Origin: Prevotella sp.
Lineage (GTDB): Bacteria; Bacteroidota; Bacteroidia; Bacteroidales; Bacteroidaceae
Direction of reading: 5' to 3'
Length of the DNA: 36,163 nucleotides
Assembly (NCBI GenBank): GCA_015060485.1
Contig: SUYI01000016.1
Span: 1 to 36,163 of the forward strand
Within the stretch, counting starts at the first letter, position 1, and each line of letters begins with the position of its first letter. The translations under genes were made by a program, and so were the position numbers. Shown piece after piece: positions 25,600 through 34,500 of the stretch. The notes below the pieces were generated by a model. The model was given only the letters and a program-made list of their open reading frames with translations. It searched no databases and had not been told where the DNA came from.

Positions 25600-25632
25600 G
25601 CAAAGGTACAATTTTATACGCAAAATTCCAAA
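25600..25632 (-). promoter_or_regulatory. Promoter of the glycosyltransferase operon
   Basis: On the minus strand TTTG (25632-25629), a 20-bp spacer and TACCTTTGC (25608-25600): full consensus. Transcription should begin at or within a few bases of the GTG at 25596. Confidence 0.85.
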
Positions 25633-25635
25633 GAT

Positions 25636-25671
25636 TTTTGCGGTATTATGTAATAAAATGATTAATTTTGC
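25636..25671 (+). promoter_or_regulatory. Promoter of the flippase gene
   Basis: TTTTG (25636-25640) and TAATTTTGC (25663-25671), spacing 22 bp. The ATG follows at 25688. Back to back with, and partly overlapping, the glycosyltransferase promoter. Confidence 0.65.
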
Positions 25672-25687
25672 ATTCTGAAATAAAAAA

Positions 25688-27166
25688 ATGGAGCAAGAGC
25701 GTAACGATAACTACGACCATGTGTTGAAGTACACAAGTGTCTTTGGTGGCGTACAGGGCTTGGTTATTCTGATTGGTCTTGTGCGAAATAAGTTCATGGC
25801 TTTGCTTTTAGGAGCTGGCGGTATGGGCTTCAATGCATTGTTGACTTCCGCACAGAATTTTGCCTCTCAGTGTACCAATCTGGGTATTTCGTTTGGTGCC
25901 GTACCCCGTCTGTCCGGCTATTATGAAAAGGACCGCCGGCAGTTGCTCGACTATTATATTCAGGTCATTCGTTTGTGGAGTATGATGGCTGCAGTGCTTG
26001 GAGGCATGTTCTGTATTATTGTCAGTCCATTTATCAATGACCTGTCGTTTACTTGGGGAAATCATACACTGCACTACGCCATGTTGGGAATTTCAGTGGC
26101 CATGTTAGCCATTACAGGTGGTGAGACGGCCATTCTGAAGGCAACGCGCCGTTTGGGTTCTTTGGCTCGCATTCAGATTTATACAGCTGTGGCCTCCGTT
26201 GTGCTTTCCATCCCCCTCTATTACTTTTATGGCCATTCAGGTGTTGTTCCTGCTATTGTTCTTATAGCTGGTGCAGGAATGTTGGTGACTATAGCCTATT
26301 CATGGCGACTATATCCTTTTAAGATTCATTTCAGTCGTAGTCAGCTGAAACATGGCGCGAGCATGATTCGCCTAGGAGTCGCATTTGTGTTGGCAGCAGC
26401 TATAGGCAGTGCTGCGGAAATGTTGATACGTGGTTATTTAAACGTTGAAGGTGGATTGGATGATGTTGGTTTCTACAATGTTGGTTTTATGATTACCATT
26501 ACCTATGCCGGCATGGTATTCTCGGCAATGGAAACCGACTATTTCCCTCGGCTATCTGCTGTGTGTACGGATATTGCCAAAACCAACGAGACTGTCAACA
26601 AGCAGATGGAGGTTTCGCTGTTGCTTTTGTCGCCCATGCTGGTGGCGCTGATGATGTTGTTGCCCGTGCTTATACCGATGCTGTTCAGCAAAGAGTTCTT
26701 ACCTGTAGTGGGAATGTCTCAGGTGGCTGTGTTGGCCATGTATTTCAAGGTACTCACCATGCCAGTAGCCTACATCACGCTAGCCCGAAGCCGTTCGCTG
26801 TCCTATCTGTTGCTCGAGACGTCTTATTTTGTCATTCTTGTTCTGGCTGTGATGGTGGGTTTCCGACAGTGGGGATTGTGGGGAACGGGCTTAGCTATCG
26901 TTGTAGCCCATTTGTTCGAGACACTATTGGTTGGCGGTTATGCTTATGTCTATTATGACTTTCGTTCTACTTCAACAGTATTCCGTTATGCTGCCGTCCA
27001 GACTTTGATAGGCGTTATGGCTTATGGGTCAACACTGTTGACAGAAGGATGGCCGTATTGGATAATAGAAGCCGCACTGACACTCATCAGCACGGCTTAT
27101 TCTGTTCATATCCTGCGTCAGAAGACGCACCTTTGGGAATCGCTCAAGCGTCGTCTTAGAATCTGA
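25688..27166 (+). CDS. Wzx-type polysaccharide flippase (O-antigen translocase)
   Basis: A 492-residue inner-membrane protein with 12 to 14 hydrophobic segments, of the MOP superfamily (Wzx/PST-like). Such proteins flip lipid-linked oligosaccharides to the periplasmic side. The N-terminal half has KYTSVFGGVQGLVILIGLVR and GAGGMGFNALLTSAQNFASQ, with a bundled pattern of small and aromatic residues; loops such as RLGVAFVLAAAIGSAAEMLI and YNVGFMITITYAGMVFSAME resemble Bacteroidales O-antigen translocases. The three glycosyltransferases next to it support a role in the same glycan pathway. It overlaps the convergent porin gene by 11 bases. Confidence 0.85.
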   Translation: MEQERNDNYDHVLKYTSVFGGVQGLVILIGLVRNKFMALLLGAGGMGFNALLTSAQNFASQCTNLGISFGAVPRLSGYYEKDRRQLLDYYIQVIRLWSMMAAVLGGMFCIIVSPFINDLSFTWGNHTLHYAMLGISVAMLAITGGETAILKATRRLGSLARIQIYTAVASVVLSIPLYYFYGHSGVVPAIVLIAGAGMLVTIAYSWRLYPFKIHFSRSQLKHGASMIRLGVAFVLAAAIGSAAEMLIRGYLNVEGGLDDVGFYNVGFMITITYAGMVFSAMETDYFPRLSAVCTDIAKTNETVNKQMEVSLLLLSPMLVALMMLLPVLIPMLFSKEFLPVVGMSQVAVLAMYFKVLTMPVAYITLARSRSLSYLLLETSYFVILVLAVMVGFRQWGLWGTGLAIVVAHLFETLLVGGYAYVYYDFRSTSTVFRYAAVQTLIGVMAYGSTLLTEGWPYWIIEAALTLISTAYSVHILRQKTHLWESLKRRLRI

Positions 27167-28280
27167 AGTCCAGCTCTAAGTCTACAAAGTTGTAGTCGTG
27201 CTTGGCCAAATTACGGTCGTTGACACGGGCATACTCGAAATTCACCTGCAGGTTCTTCGTAAAGAAGTAGTTCACACCTACCTCATACATGGTCTTGGCT
27301 GAACTCCATTCCTTCATGCTGCGATAGCACTGGTAACGGGCCTTGGCGTGCAGCTTGCTCTTGATAACGGGCACGATGCCGAAGGCATACCATCCGTCAG
27401 CCTTGTCGCCTCTTGAATAGTCAATCTCCCTGACATTGTTGGCGGCTTTTGCAGCGCCCCAACCTTGGCTGTGCAGATATTCTGCACGGAAGGTGTATTC
27501 GTTCAAGTCGTACTCGGCAGAAATTGCATAACGGTTTTTCTCTACGCTACGTGTGGTACCTGTGAGGGGATCAAGCATAGCACCACGGCTACCAGTCCAT
27601 CCGAAAGCACCGACGCGCAGTCCCTTGATGGGCATTACCCAAACGCCACCGATAATATCCTTGCGGTTGTCCTGGTCTTTCTGGTTGATGCCTTCACCAT
27701 TATAGACGCCTACTTGATAGTGGAACAGACGACGTCCACTGGCATTGGGGAAGAGGTCTCCCGAGAACTGGATACCGATATCACGTCCACCCGAAGACTT
27801 CTCGCCAGTACGATCGCCGAAACCAGACAGGTTGTTGATAACATCAGCATAAGCATACCATCCCTGTGTAATCGGGTGGGTAGGGTTCTCATAAGTGAAG
27901 GCACGCTTGAATTGTCCGGCTCGAATCTTGAATTCAGGGAATTTGCGCCATTCGGCATATAGGTCTACCAGCTGAACGGTAGGCTGGCCGGGGCCTGTGG
28001 CATTGGTACCCTGAATCTGTGCACGCCAGTCAAAGTCGCCAATCTTGCCGTCAAGAATGAAACGGGCCAGACGCAGATTGAACGTGTTCGACTTGGCACC
28101 CTCTTGGTCAGTACCCTGATACTGCAGCATGCCGTAGCCGCTGAACTTGATGTTCTTCACCCATGCAGGCACTTCGATTGTAGCCTTTTCGGCGTTAGTC
28201 TTCTGTGATTCCATTTCTTCTGCGCTGATGCTAATAGCAGTAGTTGCCAGCAACGCAATGAGTAATGTCAGTTTCTTCAT
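27156..28280 (-). CDS. OprO/OprP-like outer membrane porin (phosphate-selective type)
   Basis: A 374-residue beta-barrel protein with a signal peptide (MKKLTLLIALLATTAISISA). The mature part starts IKFSGYGMLQYQGTD and proceeds through alternating amphipathic strands (NTFNLRLARFILDGKIGDFD, WRAQIQGTN). It ends NLQVNFEYARVNDR and VDLELDFRF with a terminal Phe, as outer-membrane barrels do. The family is called phosphate-selective porin O/P; phosphate specificity here is only inferred. ATG 28280 is chosen because it gives the signal peptide; the longer frame to 28313 crosses the promoter. It is monocistronic. Confidence 0.9.
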   Translation of the reverse strand: MKKLTLLIALLATTAISISAEEMESQKTNAEKATIEVPAWVKNIKFSGYGMLQYQGTDQEGAKSNTFNLRLARFILDGKIGDFDWRAQIQGTNATGPGQPTVQLVDLYAEWRKFPEFKIRAGQFKRAFTYENPTHPITQGWYAYADVINNLSGFGDRTGEKSSGGRDIGIQFSGDLFPNASGRRLFHYQVGVYNGEGINQKDQDNRKDIIGGVWVMPIKGLRVGAFGWTGSRGAMLDPLTGTTRSVEKNRYAISAEYDLNEYTFRAEYLHSQGWGAAKAANNVREIDYSRGDKADGWYAFGIVPVIKSKLHAKARYQCYRSMKEWSSAKTMYEVGVNYFFTKNLQVNFEYARVNDRNLAKHDYNFVDLELDFRF

Positions 28281-28309
28281 ATTTGTTTGTTTTAGATTAG
28301 TACTATGGT

Positions 28310-28318
28310 GCAAAGATA
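28310..28318 (-). promoter_or_regulatory. -7 element of the porin gene
   Basis: TATCTTTGC on the minus strand; 20 bp upstream is GTTG (28342-28339), a near match to TTTG. The leader to ATG 28280 is about 25 bases. Confidence 0.7.
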
Positions 28319-28448
28319 CGAATTAATTTTCTATTATGCAACTTTTTAAATGAAAAACAAGCAGTTAATCCTCGCAATTGTTGCTGTTAATAGTTGTAGC
28401 GTCACTTTCGGGTCTTGCTAAAGTTATAGCATAGAAAGATATCGGAGT

Positions 28449-29888
28449 TTAGGCATGTCTGCGCAACAACAGCACAACGTTCTCTACATGTGGGGTATGC
28501 GGGAACATGTCGACGGGTTGTACGGCTTCTACGCGGTAGTCGGCATCCAACAATTGCAGATCACGGGCCTGTGTGGCAGGGTTGCAGCTTACGTAGACGA
28601 TACGTTCGGGGGCTGCATTGAGGATGGTCTTCACCACATCAGGATGCATGCCAGCGCGTGGGGGATCGGTGATAATGACGTCAGGACGACCATGTTCCTG
28701 GATGAAGTCATCTGTCAGAATGTCCTTCATGTCGCCAGCATAAAACAGCGTATTCTCAATTCCGTTAATCTGGGAGTTAACTTTGGCGTCTTCGATGGCC
28801 TCGGGCACGTACTCGATGCCGATGACCTGATGGGCTTTCTTGGCTACGAAGTTGGCAATGGTTCCCGTGCCGGTATACAGGTCGTAAACCAGTTCGTTGC
28901 CTGTGAGATGGGCAAATTCGCGAGCGACACGATACAGATGATAAGCCTGATCGGTATTCGTTTGATAAAACGACTTGGGACCCACCTTGAACTTCAGGTC
29001 TTCCATCAGTTCAAAAATATGATCTTTTCCCTTGAATACCAGTATCTCCTGATCGCCAATGGTGTCGTTGCACTTCTGATTGTCTAAATAGAGTAGGGAG
29101 GTGATCTGTGGAAATTTGTCGGCAATGTGCTGCAACAATCCACGTGCTTCCTGCTCGCCACCCGTTTCGTCGTAGTGGAACTGGAAGATGACCATCCATT
29201 CGCCGCTGGCGCTATTACGAATAATCAAGTCGCGCAGCAGACCAACCTGTTGGCGCAGGTCGAAGAACGACATGCCGTGCCCGATGGCGTAGTCGCGTAC
29301 CTCGTTGCGAATCTGGTTGTGTAGGTCGTCCATCAGCCAGCATTTTTCTATCGGCAGAATCTTATCAAACGCCCCTGTGATATGGAAACCAATGGCGGGA
29401 CGGTCTTTCAGACTCTGGCTTTTGTCGTTGGGCAATGTGTCTATCTCCTCCTTCGTCAGATACCGCTTATTTGCACACCCGAAGTCCAACTTGTTTCTGT
29501 ACTCTTGTGTCTTGACGCTTCCCAGAATGGGACGAAACTCCGGCAACTTCACCTTACCGATGCGTGTCAGCTGGTCGTACACCTGCTGCTGTTTCATCTT
29601 CAGCTGGGCTTCGTAGGGCAGCTGTTGCCATTTGCAACCGCCACACACGCCGAAGTGTTGGCAGAACACTTGCGCGCGTACCTTACTATATTCGTGGTAA
29701 CGAATCACCTCGGCTTCCATATACGAGTGCTTCTTGCGTTTCACCTGCAGGTCGACCACATCTCCGGGCACGGCCCATGGTACGAAAACTACCATGTCGT
29801 CGACCCTTGCCAGCGATTTGCCTTCCGCTGCAAAGTCCGTAATTTCAATATGATCTAATGTGGGTAGCGGTTTCTTCTTTCTTGCCAT
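28449..29888 (-). CDS. rlmD: 23S rRNA (uracil-5-)-methyltransferase RlmD/RumA-like
   Basis: A 479-residue SAM-dependent RNA methyltransferase of the TrmA/RlmD/RlmC family that makes 5-methyluridine in 23S rRNA. The N-terminal TRAM domain (about 10-70) binds RNA. CQHFGVCGGCKW gives three Fe-S cysteines, with EKCWL as a likely fourth. The SAM domain has VYDLYTGTGTIANFVAKKA, VIITDPPRAGMHP and VYVSCNPATQARDL with the nucleophilic Cys. RlmD fits the complete Cys set; whether it modifies U1939, U747 or both cannot be told. It is monocistronic with its own promoter. Confidence 0.92.
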   Translation of the reverse strand: MARKKKPLPTLDHIEITDFAAEGKSLARVDDMVVFVPWAVPGDVVDLQVKRKKHSYMEAEVIRYHEYSKVRAQVFCQHFGVCGGCKWQQLPYEAQLKMKQQQVYDQLTRIGKVKLPEFRPILGSVKTQEYRNKLDFGCANKRYLTKEEIDTLPNDKSQSLKDRPAIGFHITGAFDKILPIEKCWLMDDLHNQIRNEVRDYAIGHGMSFFDLRQQVGLLRDLIIRNSASGEWMVIFQFHYDETGGEQEARGLLQHIADKFPQITSLLYLDNQKCNDTIGDQEILVFKGKDHIFELMEDLKFKVGPKSFYQTNTDQAYHLYRVAREFAHLTGNELVYDLYTGTGTIANFVAKKAHQVIGIEYVPEAIEDAKVNSQINGIENTLFYAGDMKDILTDDFIQEHGRPDVIITDPPRAGMHPDVVKTILNAAPERIVYVSCNPATQARDLQLLDADYRVEAVQPVDMFPHTPHVENVVLLLRRHA

Positions 29889-29903
29889 TACCGATAATTT
29901 TTT

Positions 29904-29936
29904 GCAAATATAATCATTATTTTGCCAAACCCCAAA
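29904..29936 (-). promoter_or_regulatory. Promoter of rlmD
   Basis: On the minus strand TTTG (29936-29933), a 20-bp spacer and TATATTTGC (29912-29904). The leader to the ATG at 29888 is about 10 bases. Confidence 0.8.
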
Positions 29937-29978
29937 CGAAATACTATTTTTCTTTCTTCCTGCCCCGCAAATAATGTG

Positions 29979-30653
29979 TTACTTCAACAAATCGGGACGC
30001 AGCCGACGGGTGCGGTCGAGGGCCTGTTCAAGTTCCCACTCACGGATTTTTGCCTCGTTGCCTGAAAGTAATATTTCTGGAACCTTCCAGCCTTTATAGT
30101 CGGCAGGACGTGTGTAGATGGGTGCGGCCAGCAGGTCGTCCTGGAAACAGTCGGAGAGTGCACTCTGCTCGTCGCCAATGACACCGGGTACGACACGTAC
30201 GATGGCATCGGCAATCATGGCTGCGACGAGTTCACCACCAGTAAGCACGAAGTCTCCAATACTTATTTCGCGGGTGATGAGATGTTCGCGCACACGCTGA
30301 TCGATGCCTTTATAATGGCCTGCCAGAATGATGAGATTGCCTTTGAGCGACAACTCGTTGGCCATGTGCTGGTCGAAGCGTTCACCATCGGGCGATGTGA
30401 ATATGACCTCGTCGTAGTCGCGTTCGGCCTTCAAAGCTGTGATGCAACGGTCTATAGGTTCGCATTGCATGACCATTCCTGCGGAACCGCCATAAGGGTA
30501 GTCGTCCACACGGCGCCACTTGTCGAGGGTATAGTCGCGCAGGTTGTGCAGACGGATTTCTGCCAGTCCTTTCTTCTCGGCACGGGCCAATATGGATTCG
30601 TGTACGAAGCCCTCGAGCATTTCGGGCAATACGGTGATGATGTCTATGCGCAT
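29979..30653 (-). CDS. trmD: tRNA (guanine-N1-)-methyltransferase TrmD
   Basis: A 224-residue SPOUT-class enzyme that methylates G37 of tRNA with SAM and so prevents frameshifting. It starts [20 protein letters not shown] and contains [31 protein letters not shown] and the trefoil-knot motif [20 protein letters not shown], with SALSDCF and the C-terminal [10 protein letters not shown]. The frame is open upstream to 30797 only because it crosses a heptamer array whose coding strand has no stop. ATG 30653 gives the family N-terminus. It is the last gene of a four-gene run after the patatin gene, and is not linked to rpsP here. Confidence 0.96.
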   Translation of the reverse strand: MRIDIITVLPEMLEGFVHESILARAEKKGLAEIRLHNLRDYTLDKWRRVDDYPYGGSAGMVMQCEPIDRCITALKAERDYDEVIFTSPDGERFDQHMANELSLKGNLIILAGHYKGIDQRVREHLITREISIGDFVLTGGELVAAMIADAIVRVVPGVIGDEQSALSDCFQDDLLAAPIYTRPADYKGWKVPEILLSGNEAKIREWELEQALDRTRRLRPDLLK

Positions 30654-30657
30654 AGCT

Positions 30658-30692
30658 AAATGAGAAATGAGGAATGAGAAATTAGAAATGAT
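30658..30692. repeat. Heptanucleotide array between the patatin gene and trmD
   Basis: Plus-strand units AAATGAG, AAATGAG, GAATGAG, AAATTAG, AAATGAT. It covers the last three codons and the TAA of the patatin gene and nearly all of the trmD leader. The unit is the same as at 3724-3759. Confidence 0.9.
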
Positions 30693-31539
30693 GATTACTA
30701 TAGAAGTCGCGGATGCGGGCGATGTATTGTTCCCCCGTCTTGCGGCCCTGTCCGTAGACGAGGCGCATCTGTTCCGCATCGTGCGAGATATGACCAATGG
30801 GTATTTTCTCGTCCGGGCGGATGACCAGACAGCGTCCTTCGCGCTCGGCCTGGGCTACGTACTCCAACTGACGGTTGTACATCATGTGACGCTCGTCCAT
30901 GGCACGCAGGAAGTGGGGATACTTGTGCAGTGCCATTCGCATGAGTGGCATCAGTCGCAGGTGGCTCTTCTGGTAACCCTTGGGCTGGGTGAGAATGACC
31001 ACGTTTTGCAGGATGCCCTGCTGTTCGAAGTATTCCAAGGGTATAGAGTCGCCGACGCCACCGTCGAGCAATTTACGCCCTCCGACGTGGACGACTTTCG
31101 ATGCCAGCGGCATGGATGCTGAAGCCCGCAGCCACTCGAGTTCGTCGTAGTTGACATGGTCCATCTGGTGATAGACAGCCTTTCCTGTCTCCACATCGGT
31201 GCAGACGACGGTGAACGTCATGGGGTTTTGTTCGAAGGCGGCAATATCAAAGATGTCGTACTCGTAGGGCACGACATGATAGCCGAACTGGGCATTGAAA
31301 TAGTCGCCGCTGGTGAAGAGCGACTTCATGCCGCTGTAGCGTGAATCGTGAGCGAAGCGGGTATTGTAACGGATGGCACGCCCAATCTGCCGCGACTTGA
31401 TGTTACAGCCGAAGGCGGCACCTGCCGATACTCCGATGAGTGCGTCGGGCCACACGTTGTGCTCCATCATCACGTCCGTCACGCCTGCTGTCCAAAGACC
31501 ACGCATGGCTCCGCCTTCCAGTACCAGTCCCTTTTTCAT
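30682..31539 (-). CDS. Patatin-like phospholipase
   Basis: A 285-residue lipid acyl hydrolase of the patatin/RssA type with a Ser-Asp dyad. [13 protein letters not shown] at residues 4-16 is the oxyanion glycine loop, GVSAG at about 36-40 is the nucleophile elbow, and DGGVGDSIP carries the catalytic Asp. No signal peptide is seen, so it is probably cytoplasmic or peripheral to the inner membrane. The substrate is not known. It lies 3 bases after the LolA-like gene and directly before trmD, in the same operon. Confidence 0.9.
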   Translation of the reverse strand: MKKGLVLEGGAMRGLWTAGVTDVMMEHNVWPDALIGVSAGAAFGCNIKSRQIGRAIRYNTRFAHDSRYSGMKSLFTSGDYFNAQFGYHVVPYEYDIFDIAAFEQNPMTFTVVCTDVETGKAVYHQMDHVNYDELEWLRASASMPLASKVVHVGGRKLLDGGVGDSIPLEYFEQQGILQNVVILTQPKGYQKSHLRLMPLMRMALHKYPHFLRAMDERHMMYNRQLEYVAQAEREGRCLVIRPDEKIPIGHISHDAEQMRLVYGQGRKTGEQYIARIRDFYSNHHF

Positions 31540-31542
31540 GAT

Positions 31543-32172
31543 TTAACGTTTGTCGATGTATTCATATTGCGAGGGACTGTACTTGTCACGTGGGAAACGG
31601 AACATATCCTCAGAGATTCCACCCACCTTGACGTTGCTGATCTTGATGGTCGTATGGAAAATACCCATCTTGATACGAACACTGATGGGGTAGCGTGTCT
31701 TCTTGTCTAGCAGACAGCGTGCCTCCTTGATACCCTTGACGCCCTTCTTGGCCTTCAGCGTGATGTAGTAGCCCTCATCAGCGTTTTTAATGCTGTATGT
31801 GTAGTTGTCGGGCGAGAATTTGAACTTCGTGGCATACTTGTCGCGCTCGTCGGAATGAGCATCATAGATGACGATACGGTTCTTTTTCCTTTCCAGACGG
31901 TAGTAGGTTACGTCGTCGTTCCAGGCAATATACTTCTCGTCGATGAATTTGCTTTTCTTGCCTTTGGTCCAAATGGTGCCCTGGGTCTTGTAGATGCCGA
32001 TGATGTTGACGTTGTAGGTGAGTTGTGAGCCTTGTTCGCCAAAAATCATCTTGTAGGTCTCCATGAACATGCGGCGGGCCTGCTGGGCGTTGGGGGTCTC
32101 TTTCTTCTCAGCCTGCAAGGATGCGGAACTCCATAGAAGTGCCGTGATGAATATCAATATTCTATATATCAT
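31543..32172 (-). CDS. LolA-like periplasmic protein
   Basis: A 209-residue exported protein with a signal peptide (MIYRILIFITALLWSSASLQA). A mainly beta domain follows that reads like the LolA-like group of Bacteroidetes (GTIWTKGKKSKFIDEKYIAW, ISEDMFRFPRDKYSP). It may bind lipoproteins or another hydrophobic ligand, but the similarity is weak and no motif proves function. It sits between a small secreted protein and a patatin, and the short spacings suggest cotranscription. Confidence 0.7.
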   Translation of the reverse strand: MIYRILIFITALLWSSASLQAEKKETPNAQQARRMFMETYKMIFGEQGSQLTYNVNIIGIYKTQGTIWTKGKKSKFIDEKYIAWNDDVTYYRLERKKNRIVIYDAHSDERDKYATKFKFSPDNYTYSIKNADEGYYITLKAKKGVKGIKEARCLLDKKTRYPISVRIKMGIFHTTIKISNVKVGGISEDMFRFPRDKYSPSQYEYIDKR

Positions 32173-32203
32173 TTGTCTTTGTGTTCTTTCTCAAAAAAGT
32201 GTG

Positions 32204-32629
32204 TCATTTCTTGCGTTTCATTACCAAGTATTTGGGCAGTTTCTGCCATTTCCCGTTCTTGGGGATTTTGATGGTGCTTCCAGACATCTGTTGCAGGACA
32301 TACGTGGTGTCGTTGTGGCAGAACAGACGGGCCTTGAGATCCTCGCTGCCATAGTCGTTGATCAGCTGCATCTCGGCCTCGCGTTCGTTCTTGACCTTGC
32401 ACGAGGTTATCACCCAGCAGAACGAATTGTGGACCTTACCCAGAAAACCAGGCAATTGGCCGTAAAGCGGTTGTCCTGGCACCTCTATGTCTTGGTCGTA
32501 GAAATTAATACGCAGGTATACATCATATTCATTATTATATAGGTACGCGCGAAATGTCTGATTCTCTTCTTGCGCGAAAAGTGTTGTACAACATAGTTGT
32601 AATAGTGCCAGCAAGATTATTTTTGTCAT
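32204..32629 (-). CDS. Small secreted protein, function unknown
   Basis: A 141-residue protein with a signal peptide (MTKIILLALLQLCCTTLFAQ), probably periplasmic or at the outer membrane. The mature part is a likely beta-rich domain (YDVYLRINFYDQDIEVPGQP, GKVHNSFCWVITSCKVKNER) with a basic C-terminus. I do not recognise a family. ATG 32629 is preferred over 32644 as it starts the signal peptide directly. It is the first gene of the run to LolA-like, patatin and trmD, with a promoter at 32663-32671. Confidence 0.75.
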   Translation of the reverse strand: MTKIILLALLQLCCTTLFAQEENQTFRAYLYNNEYDVYLRINFYDQDIEVPGQPLYGQLPGFLGKVHNSFCWVITSCKVKNEREAEMQLINDYGSEDLKARLFCHNDTTYVLQQMSGSTIKIPKNGKWQKLPKYLVMKRKK

Positions 32630-32662
32630 GTTCTTTAATTGCATTATTCTGATTTTGAGGGG

Positions 32663-32671
32663 GCAAAGGTA
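32663..32671 (-). promoter_or_regulatory. -7 element of the secreted protein-LolA-like-patatin-trmD operon
   Basis: TACCTTTGC on the minus strand, 33 bases before ATG 32629. No clear TTTG 20 bp upstream. No other promoter was seen between here and trmD. Confidence 0.7.
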
Positions 32672-32747
32672 CTAAATCTAAATCAATAAAATGCTGATTT
32701 GTAGAAAAATAAATGTAAAAAGAGTATAGTTTTAAATTTTTTTTAAT

Positions 32748-32756
32748 TAACTTTGC
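32748..32756 (+). promoter_or_regulatory. -7 element of the glycogen operon
   Basis: TAACTTTGC followed by AACCCG, 22 bases before the ATG at 32779. The -33 region is not clear in an AT-rich stretch. Confidence 0.7.
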
Positions 32757-32778
32757 AACCCGAAATACATGTATTAAT

Positions 32779-34464
32779 ATGGGAAAAAACTATTTAAAGC
32801 CTGATTACATCTTCGAATCGAGCTGGGAGGTATGTAATAAAGTCGGTGGAATCTACACTGTACTGTCCTCTCGTGCGAAGACGCTACAGGATGAAATGAA
32901 GGATCGCATCATCTTCATTGGGCCTGATTGTTGGAAGGAAAAAGAAAGTCCCTATTTTAAGCAAGACAATGCACTCTTTGCCGAGTGGCAATGGACAGCC
33001 AAGCAGCAGGGCTTAAAGATTAGGGTGGGTCGTTGGATGGTTCCTGCTGAGCCGATAGCTGTTTTGGTTGACTTTACCCCATACTTTGAGCAGAAAAACG
33101 AAATCTACGGTTGGCTGTGGGAAAACTATCAGGTTGACTCGTTACACGCCTATGGCGACTACGACGAGGCCTCGATGTTCTCGTATGCTGCCGCGTTGGT
33201 GACAGAGAGTTTCTATAATCACTACCTGAACAGCCAGCAGCGTGTGGTTTATCACGCTAATGAGTGGATGTGCGGCTTGGGGGCATTATACATCAACAAC
33301 AAACTCCCCCAGATCGGCACTGTCTTTACGACCCATGCCACGAGCATCGGCCGAAGCATTGCCGGAAATATGAAACCGCTCTATGACTACCTGTTTGCCT
33401 ACAATGGCGACCAGATGGCCGATGAGCTGAATATGCAGTCGAAACACTCGATCGAGAAGCAGACCGCCTGGCACGTAGACTGTTTCACTACCGTGAGCGA
33501 TATCACCGCCAAGGAGTGTGTGGAACTGTTGGACAAACCCGTTGATGTGGTGCTGCCCAACGGCTTCGACGACAGCTTTGTGTCCAAGGGTGCCCAGTTT
33601 ACGAAGAAACGAAAGGCTGCCCGCAAGCGCCTGTTGGAAGTGGCCAATGCCTTGCTTGGCGAACAGTTGGGCGACGACACGCTGATTGTTTCTACCAGTG
33701 GCCGTTATGAGTTCCGCAACAAGGGTATCGACGTGTTCGTGGAATCCATGAACCGCTTGCTGCGCGACCGTGACCTGAAGAAGAAGGTGGTGGCCTTTAT
33801 CGAAGTGCCTGGTTGGGTAGGGGAGCCCCGCAAGGATTTGCAGGAGCGACTCCAACAAATGGCAACTGCAAAAAATGATAATTGTCAATTCTCAACTCCC
33901 CTTGAAGTTCCCCAGGTGACCCACTGGCTGCACAATATGAGTCACGACAACGTGCTGAGCATGCTGAAGTACTTCGATATGCACAACCGCAAGGAGGACA
34001 ATGTGAAAGTCATCTTCCTGCCCTGCTATCTGGATGGTAACGACGGTATCGTCAACATGACCTACTACGATGTGGTGCTGGGCAACGACCTGTGCGTTTA
34101 TCCCTCCTACTATGAGCCGTGGGGTTATACCCCGCTCGAGGCTGTCGCTTTCAAGGTGCCCTGCATCACGACCGACTTGGCTGGTTTCGGACTTTGGGCC
34201 AACAAGGAGTTTGGCCACTATGGTGAGCTGCAGGACGGTGTGAAGGTCATCCATCGCACGGACTATAACTATTCTGAGGTTGCCGACGTCATCAAGGACA
34301 CGGTAGCCTACTTCTCGGCCTTGAGCCAGAAGGAAGTCGACGAGTGTCGCAAGAAGGCTGATGCCCTGTCGAAGAAAGCCCTGTGGAGTCACTTCATCGA
34401 CTACTACCACGAGGCTTACGACATGGCCCTGCGCAAAGCCGCGGAGAGAAAAGAGAAACAATAA
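32779..34464 (+). CDS. Glycogen synthase, eukaryote-like (GT3 family)
   Basis: A 561-residue cytoplasmic enzyme that adds glucose from a nucleotide sugar to glycogen. The start PDYIFESSWEVCNKVGGIYT is the GT3 type (Gys1-like) found in fungi, animals and Bacteroidetes, unlike the GT5 GlgA of E. coli. YHANEWMCGLGALYI and TVFTTHATSIGRSIAG are GT3 motifs. VLPNGFDDSF and YEPWGYTPLEAVAFKVPCIT mark the donor-binding C-terminal half with the catalytic Glu-rich loop. A short heptamer array encodes part of a loop (NDNCQFSTPLEVPQ, about residues 369-382). It is the first of a pair with glycogen phosphorylase. Confidence 0.92.
   Translation: MGKNYLKPDYIFESSWEVCNKVGGIYTVLSSRAKTLQDEMKDRIIFIGPDCWKEKESPYFKQDNALFAEWQWTAKQQGLKIRVGRWMVPAEPIAVLVDFTPYFEQKNEIYGWLWENYQVDSLHAYGDYDEASMFSYAAALVTESFYNHYLNSQQRVVYHANEWMCGLGALYINNKLPQIGTVFTTHATSIGRSIAGNMKPLYDYLFAYNGDQMADELNMQSKHSIEKQTAWHVDCFTTVSDITAKECVELLDKPVDVVLPNGFDDSFVSKGAQFTKKRKAARKRLLEVANALLGEQLGDDTLIVSTSGRYEFRNKGIDVFVESMNRLLRDRDLKKKVVAFIEVPGWVGEPRKDLQERLQQMATAKNDNCQFSTPLEVPQVTHWLHNMSHDNVLSMLKYFDMHNRKEDNVKVIFLPCYLDGNDGIVNMTYYDVVLGNDLCVYPSYYEPWGYTPLEAVAFKVPCITTDLAGFGLWANKEFGHYGELQDGVKVIHRTDYNYSEVADVIKDTVAYFSALSQKEVDECRKKADALSKKALWSHFIDYYHEAYDMALRKAAERKEKQ
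33874..33894 (+). repeat. Short heptanucleotide array in the glycogen synthase gene
   Basis: AATGATA, ATTGTCA, ATTCTCA followed by ACTCCCC. It encodes DNCQFST in a surface loop, in the same orientation to the coding strand as the resB and permease arrays. Only two clear copies. Confidence 0.6.
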
Positions 34465-34500
34465 GAAACAGAATAATACTTTATATTTTTAGTAACCGTT

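Noticed and set aside
28410..28440. TGCTA/TAGCA hairpin after the rlmD stop
   Set aside because: Five-bp stem, no T run; indistinguishable from chance.
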